Shown here: piece after piece, positions 11,576-20,795 of the stretch | How the letters are laid out: every line of letters begins with the position of its first letter | Numbering within the stretch: position 1 is the stretch's first letter | Assembly (NCBI GenBank): GCA_945787495.1 | Contig: CALZIL010000027.1 | Location: 1 to 33,041 of the forward strand | Reading direction: 5' to 3' | Source of the DNA: an uncultured Afifella sp. | Lineage (GTDB): Bacteria > Pseudomonadota > Alphaproteobacteria > Rhizobiales > Afifellaceae | Length of the DNA stretch: 33,041 bases | Notes under the pieces: model-generated | The model's input: the letters and a program-made list of their open reading frames with translations, nothing else | The model's database searches: none | Told to the model about the DNA's origin: nothing | Translations under genes and position numbers: made by a program

Positions 11576-12754
11576 TTAAGCATGTTCGGAAAATCGACTG
11601 ACGCGGCCGCCGCTCATCGGCGTGCCTACGCCCGTCGTTCCCGGAAAAGTGATCGGCTTGCCGGTCGCTGTCCGGGCGGCCAGATAGGCAAAGGCCTGGG
11701 CTTCCACCGCATCGCCATCAAGGCCGATCTCCTCGGCAATATGGACGGGCGTTCGAAGATGCCAGCGCAGGATCTCCATCATATAACCGTTATGACGGCC
11801 GCCGCCGGTGACAATCCAGGCTTTTGGCGGTGCGGGAAACCATGCCGGCGCCCGGGCAATCGATGAAACGGTAAAATAAACCAGAACCTGGGCGCCGTCG
11901 GCAAGCTTCAGATGGTCGACCCGCTTCAATGAAAAATGATTTCGATCCAGAGACTTGGGTGCCGGAACCTCAAAAAATGAATCCGTCATAAGCGTCAAGA
12001 GCGTGTCATCGTTCGGCAAAACGCCGCTGCGCGCGATGTCGCCGTTGCGATCGAAGTCGAGGCCGGCTTTTTCCCGGATCCAGTCGTCGATCAGTGCATT
12101 GCCCGGGCCGGTATCAAACGCAATGAGCGCGCCCGCGGCCGGATCGCCGGTTTCTGACTTCCCGTTTTCAGGGCCGCTGTTTTCCGGGTATTCGGGGCCG
12201 ATCCAGGTGACATTCGCAACGCCGCCGATATTGAGCACGGCCACCGGCAAGTCGAGCTTGGCATGGCGGGCCAGGGCCTGGTGAAAGGCCGGCGCCAGCG
12301 GGGCACCTTGGCCTCCGGCGGCGACATCGGCGGCGCGGAAATCCCAGGCCACGTCGATGCCGACATCCTGGGCCAGGCGGCCGCCGTTGCCAAGCTGTAT
12401 AGTCAACCGGCGGGCCGGATCGTGAAAAACCGTCTGACCGTGAAAGCCGACCAGATCAATGTCACTGGCGGCAAGGCCGGTCTCGTCAAGGAATTGCCAG
12501 ACGGCCTCGGTATGGCGCTGCGTGATAATATGCTCGGCCGCCGCCAGTGGCCCGGGGCGCTCATCCCTGCCCGTCGACGTCCTGGCTTCGACCATCGCCG
12601 CCGCCAGAAGGGCGCGGTCCGTATCGACATATGCAAAGGTCCGGACAGGACCAAAGGCACTGACGGTTTCGCCGTCGGTCTTCAGCAAAGCGACATCGAT
12701 GCCGTCCATGGAGGTGCCGCTCATCAGGCCGATGACGGTCAGAACAGTGTCCAT
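11576..12754 (-). CDS. anmK: Anhydro-N-acetylmuramic acid kinase
   Basis: A 392-residue kinase that converts 1,6-anhydro-N-acetylmuramic acid, released during peptidoglycan turnover, to MurNAc-6-phosphate for recycling. The ATP-binding N-terminus GLMSGTSMDGIDVALL is diagnostic. Other family segments are FHGQTVFHDP, QLGNGGRLAQDVGIDVAWDFR and the C-terminal VTGGGRHN. The ATG at 12754 is chosen because MDTVLTVIGLMSGTS fits the family start. The frame is open upstream to 12862, but that part has no conserved sequence. It is divergent from tyrS, and this pairing is common in Rhizobiales. Confidence 0.95.
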   Translation of the reverse strand: MDTVLTVIGLMSGTSMDGIDVALLKTDGETVSAFGPVRTFAYVDTDRALLAAAMVEARTSTGRDERPGPLAAAEHIITQRHTEAVWQFLDETGLAASDIDLVGFHGQTVFHDPARRLTIQLGNGGRLAQDVGIDVAWDFRAADVAAGGQGAPLAPAFHQALARHAKLDLPVAVLNIGGVANVTWIGPEYPENSGPENGKSETGDPAAGALIAFDTGPGNALIDDWIREKAGLDFDRNGDIARSGVLPNDDTLLTLMTDSFFEVPAPKSLDRNHFSLKRVDHLKLADGAQVLVYFTVSSIARAPAWFPAPPKAWIVTGGGRHNGYMMEILRWHLRTPVHIAEEIGLDGDAVEAQAFAYLAARTATGKPITFPGTTGVGTPMSGGRVSRFSEHA

Positions 12755-12880
12755 GTCGCTTTCATCTCGATAAAATCCGTTCTGGACCATGGCTGAAGGC
12801 GTGCTAAGAGCGCGCGAACCTGCCACGCGGCATGAACCATCTGCAAGCCATCGATCCGCCAACGACCCGATATCAATCTC

Positions 12881-14134
12881 ATGACCGCCTTCCGTTCAGA
12901 CTTCCTGCGCGTTCTTTCCGAACGCGAATTCATCCACCAGATTTCGGACCCGGAAGGTCTGGACGCGATGTGCGCCAAGGGGCGGATTACCGCCTATATC
13001 GGTTTCGATTGCACGGCGCCGAGTCTTCATGCCGGCAGCCTGGTTCAGATCATGATGCTGCACTGGCTGCAGCAGACCGGCCACAAGCCGATTGCCCTGA
13101 TGGGCGGCGGCACAACCCGGGTCGGCGATCCTTCAGGCAAGGATGAGAGTCGGCAAATTCTGAGCGCGGAGGCGATCGAAGAAAACAAGGCCGGCATCAA
13201 GACCGTCTTTTCCCGCTTCCTGCGCTTTGGCGAGGGCGATACCGACGCGGTCATGCCGGACAATGCCGAATGGCTTTTGTCGCTGCGCTATATCGATTTC
13301 CTGCGTGACTTCGGCCGGCATTTTTCCGTCAATCAGATGATCCAGCGTGATTCAGTGCGGCTGCGCCTGGAGCGCGAGCATCACCTGTCGTTCCTGGAAT
13401 TCAACTATATGGTGCTGCAGGCCTATGACTTCGTGGAGCTCTATCGCCGTTATGACTGCACGCTGCAGATGGGCGGGTCGGACCAGTGGGGCAATATCGT
13501 CTCCGGCATCGATCTGGCGCGGCGATCGGATGGCGCCTCGCTGTTTGCCTTGACGACGCCGCTGTTGACGACGGCTTCCGGCGTCAAGATGGGCAAGACC
13601 GCCGATGGCGCGGTATGGCTCAATGCGCAGATGCTGTCGCCCTATGAATACTGGCAGTACTGGCGCAACGCCGAAGACGCCGATGTCGGCCGTTTCCTGA
13701 AGCTGTTCACCATTCTGCCAATGGACGAGATCGCCCGGCTGGAGCGCCTCGACGGGGCGGAAATCAACGAAGCGAAAAAGCTTCTGGCGAGCGAGGCGAC
13801 GGCGCTGCTGCACGGCCGCGCGGCGGCGGAAGAAGCCGCCGAGACAGCGCGCCGGACGTTCGAGGACCATGCCACGGGCGATGCATTGCCAACAATCGTC
13901 ATCGACCGGGCAAATCTCGCCGACGGGCTCGGGCTCTTATCGGCCTTCGTCCAGGCCGGACTGGCGGCCTCCAACAGCGAGGTTCGCCGTCAGGTCAAAG
14001 GCGGTGGGGTCAAGGTCAACGATCAGGTTGTCACAGACGACCGGATGGCGCTGGGCGAACAGGACCTCAACGATGACGGCGTCATCAAATTGTCGCTTGG
14101 CCGCAAGCGTCACGCGCTTCTCAAGGCCCGATAA
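12881..14134 (+). CDS. tyrS: Tyrosyl-tRNA synthetase
   Basis: A 417-residue class I aminoacyl-tRNA synthetase that charges tRNA-Tyr. The HIGH-type motif appears as PSLHAGSL (H50), the tyrosine-pocket and tRNA regions as GGSDQWGNI (198-205), and the KMSKS-type loop as KMGKT (236-240). A C-terminal S4 RNA-binding domain spans roughly residues 355-415 ([17 protein letters not shown]). The length is typical of the bacterial TyrRS group with an S4 tail. It ends three bases before the convergent AsmA-like gene. Confidence 0.97.
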   Translation: MTAFRSDFLRVLSEREFIHQISDPEGLDAMCAKGRITAYIGFDCTAPSLHAGSLVQIMMLHWLQQTGHKPIALMGGGTTRVGDPSGKDESRQILSAEAIEENKAGIKTVFSRFLRFGEGDTDAVMPDNAEWLLSLRYIDFLRDFGRHFSVNQMIQRDSVRLRLEREHHLSFLEFNYMVLQAYDFVELYRRYDCTLQMGGSDQWGNIVSGIDLARRSDGASLFALTTPLLTTASGVKMGKTADGAVWLNAQMLSPYEYWQYWRNAEDADVGRFLKLFTILPMDEIARLERLDGAEINEAKKLLASEATALLHGRAAAEEAAETARRTFEDHATGDALPTIVIDRANLADGLGLLSAFVQAGLAASNSEVRRQVKGGGVKVNDQVVTDDRMALGEQDLNDDGVIKLSLGRKRHALLKAR

Positions 14135-14137
14135 GCC

Positions 14138-17100
14138 TCACCGATATTCGAATATTTTCCGGAAGATACCCGGTGCGATTGCCGACATCGGATTTAACGT
14201 CATCGTCGGCTCCGCCAGCGGACCGACGATCTTATAGGTGATGCCGACGAGGCCTTCATTGCGGCCACCGCCGAGGATCTGGCCGAACAGCGGAATAGCG
14301 CCGGCAATGTTGTTGATGCCGAAGGCCGGCACGAACGTGCCGCTGATGGCGATCTTGCGCTGGTCAAGATCGACTGTTCCCCGGCCGGTGGCGCCGATGA
14401 CCGGACCGCGCAGAAACGCTTCGCCGATCGCGAGAATGTCATTCTGGCGGCGGAACGGTATTTTCAGCGTCGAGAAGTTGATATTTTCCGTATCGGTCGT
14501 AAGCAGCACATGCTCGCGGTCCCGGCCTCTGCCGCGGATTGCTGCCGGACGGACTGCATCGGCAAGCGCCTTTTCATTGCGGATCTTGAAATTACTCATC
14601 GTCAGGACGCCGGAATCGTCATTCGATCCGGTCTGACCGGCAAGGTTGAGGTTGAGGCGGCCGCCATAAACCCTGCTGTAGACATCGAGGAAACGAAGAA
14701 GCTCTCCGCCGTCTGCCGAATCAAGTGTAAAGCGGCTTGCCGCCCCCTCCTGCGCGATGATCCAATTCACAGGCCGACGCTGAACAGTCTCGCCGGCAAG
14801 CGCGACAGAGCGCAGTTTTCCCCCGCTCATGCCGATATTGCCGGCGACACCGATCAGGATGGTGTCGTTATAGCCCCTGACCTGCTCAACCGCGATCTTC
14901 ACCGTCATGGCGTCGGTGATAGTGTCGGACTTTTCGCTCGTGCCGCCGCGTTTGGCACCGCTGATCAGACCGCGGGCATCGAACGCCGCGCCCTTGACGT
15001 TGACGCGATAACCTTTGCCGGCGCGAGCGACATGGATGGAAAAATCATCACGGGGACGCAGGACGACATGTTTGAAACTGAGTTCGCTGATCGAACCGGA
15101 CTTGTCGATTGTTGCAGCGCCATGGGCGTGAAACCCTTTACCGTCGAGAGCGAAATCGCCGATCCTGGTGACGCCGTCGGCTTTGGTGAGCACGAACTTT
15201 GCCGTCGCCGGAACGCCCGGCCCCTTTTCCCAACCCAGAAACGGCAGGCTTATGCGTGCCTTTGCCAGGTCGACTTTCAGACGCTGGCTCTTTGCTTCCG
15301 GCAAGTCGCTCATCACCACGGTCACCGGGCCGGTGAGAATGGCGCCAAGATCGAAGCCGAGTTCACGCCGCGCCTTGTCATCGAGGGTCAATGTAACGCC
15401 GGCGGCCGCGCCACTGCCGGCATCGACATCCAGTTCGGCCGGTATGCCGTCAAGCGTCGCCTGGCCCTTGACCGTATAGGCGTCCGGTTCGCCCTCAAGG
15501 ACGATATTCGCCGCCTCAATGGAGCGGCCATTGATCGGGCTATTGCTGGAAAAATTGCTTAGTGCCAGCCGGAACTGCGGCGAGACATCGTCCGCCGACA
15601 ATGGCCGGTTCAACGGAACTTCCGCCGTCAGTTGCAGATCGGCCTTGCCTTCTAGATCCGCCGCTTCAATGCCGCGCCCGGTCGCGACATTCAGCGGACC
15701 GGCATCGGAAGCCGATGCGAGCGCGGCCGCCGGGCCGGCAAGGCGAAGCGCCAGATTGCCGCCGGTGTCGGGTTTGCCGAGTTCGGGGATCGTAAAGACC
15801 GTGCCGGCAGCATCCAGCGTGCCGACCTCGCCCATATCGGCCGTGCCGGCATCCAGCGTGATCGTCGCCGTCGCTTCGGCCAGGTCAATGCGGCCGGCGG
15901 CCTCTTCGATCACCGGCAGGCTCTCGATTGGCGTGAACCTGGCACCACGAAATGCGATGGAACCTTCAAGCGCATAAGGCGGCAGTACCCGATTGCGCCC
16001 GCGCTCGCCGATATGGTCGAGCGGCAGGGCAACCCGAAGCGTGCCGGGACCAATGACCCCGCCGGACAGATTGGCGTCGATCCAGTTCAAGACCTTCGGT
16101 GTTATGAAGGCCGGCCAAAGCCCGCGGCCGAGTTCGATCGGCGCCTCGTCAAAGGACAAGGCAAGAGCGATGCCGGCCGAGGGACCGGTAAGTTCGGCCG
16201 TACCGGCGAGCGAAGCGTTGCCAGCCGGGCCTTTGACCGTCATCTCCTCGAGCCTGAACTTCCCGGTACGGGTGTCGATGGACGCATTGAGCGTGCCGTC
16301 ACTCAGGCGATGCAGCTTTTTGCTCCAGGCGGCGGCTGGAAGAACCGCGTCGGCGATCCGCCCGGCGATGAGAATCGGTTCGGACGGCTCCGGCAAGGAA
16401 GCTGTAGCGCCGAAAATGAGGCGCGCCGGGCCGGAAAAAACCGCTGCCCGCGGGATGCGGATGACATCGTCTTTCAGGTCGAGATCAAAAGCGATATCGG
16501 CCTCGTCTATGAGCGCAATCCGGTTCGGCGCCAGCGACAGCAAACCAGGCGGGCGCGCAATTGCGCCAGATCGCCTTGCGGATTGACCACCAGGCGGACG
16601 GACGCATAGCCAGGCGCAACGTAACGTGGCAACCGGCCCGGCTGATTCAAGGGCGGCCAGAATACATTTGGCGGCAGATCGGACAGGGCGAGCCGGACCG
16701 TATCGGCGCCGTCATCCAGCCGGGCGCGTTCCACCGATGCGGTCCAAACCTCGCCGGCCGCGAATCCGCGCACCGCCATCTTGCTGCGATTGTCGCTTAA
16801 CGGGCTCCAGCGGGCCTCGCTGAAGGACAACAGAGCCTCAGGAACGGCGAGATTTTCAAGCGCCCCGCGCGCCTTGATTGCGGTCTGAAAAAGCAGCACC
16901 TCCTCAAATCCGGCGCCGCGCAGCGCATCATCGGCTGCCGCCACGGCGCTAGCGACGCGGCGGGCATTGCGGCGGATGATTTCGGCACGTGAAAAGGACT
17001 TCAAGGGCACCGGCGCGGCGGGCGGTACGATCTGAAGACCCGAGATAGTGATCTTTCGCAAGTCAAGCGATCCGCCGAACAGGGCACCGACAGCGGCGGC

Positions 17101-17451
17101 CGTCGAAATCCGGCTTGCCGAAATCGAACCCTCGGCCGGCAGACCGACTGCAACGTTCTCCGCCTCGATCACCAGGCCGCGATCGCGCCTGTAGGCCAGC
17201 GAAGCGGTGTCCACCTTGATCGTGTGACCGGGTGGCAGCCGGGCCTGCAGTGCGGTTTCAATGCGATCACGCACAAGCGACAGGTGTAAGGTCGACTGGC
17301 TTAACTGGTAAGCCATCACGCCGGCAAACAGGATCAGCGACAACACCGATCCGAAGACGACCAACCTGAACCAACGCAAAGCGGACGCTCGCCCGGTCCG
17401 AGCGCCGTCATTTTTCGTCTTGCCGGTTGACTTGGAATTCATCAGTCGCAT
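14138..17451 (-). pseudogene. DUF3971/AsmA-like (YhdP-type) envelope protein, frameshifted
   Basis: A large AsmA-superfamily protein of about 1100 residues, related to YhdP/TamB-type proteins thought to act in lipid transport or outer-membrane homeostasis. The N-terminal piece (17451 to 16507, ATG at 17451 or 17442) has one membrane anchor (RWFRLVVFGSVLSLILFAG) and then beta-rich sequence. The second piece continues in another frame from about 16543 to 14138 and ends with the AsmA-type tail GTFVPAFGINNIAGAIPLFG. The two frames meet near 16510-16575, where one base appears to be missing (or two extra). Each half is otherwise long and clean, so the break is recent or a sequencing error. A 12-bp palindrome (16555-16566) lies at the junction. 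Confidence 0.85.
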
Positions 17452-17627
17452 GTCGTTGTCAGGAACCGCCCGAGACGGCCGATCGTGATGACCGGTCAAA
17501 GCGGGTGGGGCCTTGTGTATTCGGCACTTTATCCGATTCAGAGGTGGCGCATAAGGCAACCTGAATATAGTCAATGCGCCGCGCCTATGCGGGCCAAACC
17601 GCAAGAAAACGACAAAAGGAAGGCAAA

Positions 17628-18104
17628 ATGACGAAAGCGATCGACAAAGGCGACATGGCTCCCGACTTTGAATTGCCGACCGATAGTGGTGGCCATTTCA
17701 AATTATCGTCCCACCGCGGACACCCGGTGATTGTCTTTTTCTATCCCAAGGACGATACCAGCGGATGCACCATTGAAGCGATCGACTTTACCGCGATGAA
17801 ACCGGATTTCGACGCCATCGGCGCGCAAATCGTCGGCATGTCACCGGACAATCCTGCCAGTCACGACAAATTCAAGGCCAAGCACAAACTTGCCGTCACG
17901 CTGGCTTGCGATGAGGACAAGGGCGTTCTGGAGGCCTATGGGGTGTGGACGGAAAAATCGATGTATGGCCGCAAATATATGGGTGTCGAGCGATCCACGT
18001 TCCTGATCGACAGCGAGGGCCGCGTCGCGCAAGCCTGGCGCAAGGTCAAGGTGCCTGGACATGTAAGCGAGGTTCTGGCGGCGGCACGGGGCATTGCCGG
18101 CTGA
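17628..18104 (+). CDS. bcp: Thiol peroxidase of the Bcp/PrxQ family
   Basis: A 158-residue atypical peroxiredoxin that reduces H2O2 and organic peroxides. The peroxidatic cysteine is C47 in DDTSGCTIEA. The resolving cysteine found five residues later in E. coli Bcp is replaced by isoleucine (I52). The only other cysteine is C94 in TLACDEDKG. Other family features, such as PDNPASHDKF and the C-terminal TFLIDSEG, are present. The ATG at 17628 follows a strong AAAGGAAGG site. It is divergent from the AsmA-like gene and is followed by the M23 peptidase. Confidence 0.95.
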   Translation: MTKAIDKGDMAPDFELPTDSGGHFKLSSHRGHPVIVFFYPKDDTSGCTIEAIDFTAMKPDFDAIGAQIVGMSPDNPASHDKFKAKHKLAVTLACDEDKGVLEAYGVWTEKSMYGRKYMGVERSTFLIDSEGRVAQAWRKVKVPGHVSEVLAAARGIAG

Positions 18105-18275
18105 ACGGCCGGATTGAACTGCCCGGCTGGCCAGCAACGACCGAGCATGCCGCCGGGATCGCTCCGGTGGAGGAAATGTGCGGCAATTGCGGCGAAACCG
18201 GGCCGGGACAACCTGGCGTTAACCTTATTTTTGCAAGGTGTGGATCATTACCAATCCAGGTCGTGTCCGGCTCTC

Positions 18276-19568
18276 ATGGTCCACCCTTCCCAGCAGCGTG
18301 CGTTCGGTCAGCGCAAGATGCCGTCGCGCGTCATCATCGCCCGCGGTGCGAAGGTCCGGACTTTCGCCGTGCGGCCGTGGGTATTCGGTACCGTCGTCGG
18401 TATATTCCTGATGTTCACGGCCGGCTATGTCGCCGCCACCGGTTACCTTGTCTACCGTGACGATATTGTCGGTGCGACCTTCGAGCGTCAGGCGACCATG
18501 CAACGGGCCTATGAGGAGCGGATAGCCCTGTTGCGCTCCGAGCTGGACCGCGTGACCAGTCGCCATATTGTTGAAACGCAAACGATCGAAAGCCAGGTTG
18601 GCAACCTTGTGCAACGCCAGGAGCTGATCGATCGGCGCCAGGCGGTGCTGGCGCAGCTTGTCGCCAAGGCGCGCAGCGAGGGTATGACGATCGCCGATAC
18701 CGCCATCCCAGTGCCCCTGCCCAGGCCGGCACAGGCCGGTGATGCTATCGTTCGGGTTGCACCTTCAAACACGGCTTCAGACGAGGCTTTCGCCTATGCT
18801 GCGGAATCGCCGTCGGCGGCGGAAATCATCACAAATTCCATCATCAAGGACGGCGCGCTCAAGGTGCCGATGGACGAACAGAAGCTGCGGCCGGTGCTCG
18901 ACGAAATCCGTTCCTCGATCGACGACGCGGAAGACGCCCAGACCTCGGCGCTGGATGTGCTTTACCGGGCCTCGAAAGCCGATGCCAAACGGCTTGCAGG
19001 AATTCTTGGCCGGTTCGGGCTTAATATTCCTGACGGCGCCGGCGAGGATGAAACCGGAACCGGCGGGCCATTCCTGCCGATCGGCAATGTCGTCTTCGTC
19101 GAAAAGGCCGACAGCACCGGCAAGGCGTTGGAAAAAATCCGGATCATCCGGGAGTCCGCAGCCGGACTGCCGCTGGCAAAACCCCTTCAAGGCGGCCGCT
19201 GGACGAGCAATTTCGGCTATCGTGTAGACCCGTTCCTGCGCAAGCCGGCGATGCATTCCGGTGTCGATTTCGGCGCCTCATATGGCACGCCGGTCGAGAC
19301 GACCGCCGATGGCATTGTCGTGCATGCCGGATTTAAGGGCGGCTATGGCCGCATGGTGGAGATCCGGCACGACCATGGGTTTACAACGCGCTATGCGCAT
19401 CTGTCGGCGATCAGTGTCAAAAAGGGCGATCAGGTCGCCGCCGGCACGATTGTCGGCCTTGTTGGCTCGTCAGGCCGATCGACCGGACCACACTTGCATT
19501 ATGAGACGCGGCGCGGCGACAAGGCGCTCGATCCGAAGATCTTTCTCGGCGCCTCGCAATATTTCTAG
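18276..19568 (+). CDS. M23-family peptidoglycan metallopeptidase (membrane anchored)
   Basis: A 430-residue protein with a short cytoplasmic N-terminus, one transmembrane segment (VFGTVVGIFLMFTAGYVAA), a coiled-coil-like region rich in E, R and Q (roughly residues 70-140), and a C-terminal M23/LytM domain. The zinc ligands are visible in HSGVDFG and HLHYE, and the catalytic-histidine region in TRYAHLS. A complete site suggests a real endopeptidase; degenerate LytM factors lack these residues. The role is probably cell-wall remodelling during growth or division. The ATG at 18276 is chosen over the longer frame from 18114; an ATG at 18318 is also possible. Confidence 0.92.
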   Translation: MVHPSQQRAFGQRKMPSRVIIARGAKVRTFAVRPWVFGTVVGIFLMFTAGYVAATGYLVYRDDIVGATFERQATMQRAYEERIALLRSELDRVTSRHIVETQTIESQVGNLVQRQELIDRRQAVLAQLVAKARSEGMTIADTAIPVPLPRPAQAGDAIVRVAPSNTASDEAFAYAAESPSAAEIITNSIIKDGALKVPMDEQKLRPVLDEIRSSIDDAEDAQTSALDVLYRASKADAKRLAGILGRFGLNIPDGAGEDETGTGGPFLPIGNVVFVEKADSTGKALEKIRIIRESAAGLPLAKPLQGGRWTSNFGYRVDPFLRKPAMHSGVDFGASYGTPVETTADGIVVHAGFKGGYGRMVEIRHDHGFTTRYAHLSAISVKKGDQVAAGTIVGLVGSSGRSTGPHLHYETRRGDKALDPKIFLGASQYF

Positions 19569-19598
19569 AGCTTGGCTTGGCGAGCGTTTGGCCCGCTT

Positions 19599-20727
19599 TT
19601 ATTCGATATCCTCGATATCGGCCTTTTCACCGGTGACCCGCTGGGCCAGGGCGGCCTCCATGAAGCGGTCGAGATCACCGTCAAGGACGTCTGACGGCGT
19701 CGTGTGGTCGACGCCGGTGCGCAGATCCTTGACCAGCTGATAAGGCTGCAGAACGTATGAGCGGATCTGATGTCCCCAGCCGATGTCGGTCTTGGAGGCC
19801 GCCTGCGCCATCGCCACCTCCTCGCGCTTCTTCAGCTCCTCTTCGTAAAGCCGGGCGCGCAGCATTGTCCACGCGGTGGCACGATTCTTGTGCTGTGAAC
19901 GCTCATTCTGGCACTGGACGACGATGTTGGTTGGTATGTGGGTGATGCGGACAGCTGAATCGGTAGTGTTGACATGCTGGCCGCCGGCGCCCGAAGCGCG
20001 ATAGGTGTCGATGCGGACATCGGATTCGGAGACGTCGATTTCGATCGTGTCGTCGACGACCGGATAGACCCAGGCGCTGGCAAAGCTGGTGTGACGGCGG
20101 GCCTGGCTGTCGAACGGTGAAATACGGACCAGGCGATGGACGCCGGATTCAGTCTTCAGCCAGCCGTAGGCGTTCTCGCCCTTGATCTGCATCGTCGCCG
20201 ACTTGATGCCGGCTTCCTCGCCGTCGTGATATTCCAGGGTATCGGTCTTGTAGCCGCGCCTTTCAGCCCAGCGGGCATACATGCGAAACAGCATTGCGGC
20301 CCAGTCCTGGCTTTCCGTGCCACCGGCGCCGGCATGAACCTCCAAAAACGCATCGTTGCCGTCCGCCTCGCCGGACAACAAGGTCTCTACCTGGCGGCGT
20401 GCAATATCGGCATTGAGCCGGGAGATCGCCGCCTCGGCCTCGCCGACAACATCGGCGTCGTCCTCCATCTCGCCAAGCTCGATCAGCTCGATATTATCGC
20501 TGAGATCGCGCTCCAGAGAGTGAACCGTTTCGATTGCCGCATCGAGACGCTGGCGCTCGCGCATGATCTTCTGGGCCTGCGCGGCGTCGTTCCACAGATC
20601 GGGATCCTCGACCCTGGCGTTCAGGCTGGCCAGCCGTTGTTCGGCGGTATCCCAGTCAAAGATGCCTCCTTATCAGGGTCAAGGCATCCCTGATATTGGT
20701 GATCATCGCCTCGGTTTCGGCGCGCAT
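19599..20727 (-). CDS. prfB: Peptide chain release factor 2, with programmed +1 frameshift
   Basis: RF2 recognises UAA and UGA stops and releases the finished peptide. The start ATG at 20727 opens a 23-codon leader ending in CTT TGA C (TGA at 20658-20656). Skipping the T at 20658 continues in the main frame as [13 protein letters not shown] and gives about 375 residues. The stop-codon recognition motif SPF (in RISPFDSQ) and the catalytic GGQ (in SGAGGQHVN) are both present. An AGGAGG lies three bases before the CTT, exactly as in the E. coli frameshift site. RF2 levels are thus autoregulated: scarce RF2 leaves the UGA unread and favours the shift. Gene finders that ignore this start the gene late, at 20564. 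Confidence 0.96.
20656..20670 (-). promoter_or_regulatory. RF2 programmed-frameshift site
   Basis: Minus-strand sequence AGGAGGCATCTTTGAC: an internal Shine-Dalgarno-like AGGAGG, a three-base spacer, the slippery CTT, the in-frame TGA stop and the stop-weakening C. The geometry matches the well-studied E. coli prfB site. Confidence 0.95.
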
Positions 20728-20795
20728 TCTTTTTATCTCCAGTGGAATTCGGAGCCAGGCTGGTCGCCGGCGCCGGAAATGACCGCTACTGGCGT

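Noticed and set aside
19569-19598. Terminator between the M23 peptidase and prfB
   Set aside because: Only a four-base stem precedes the TTTTATT, which is too weak to call.
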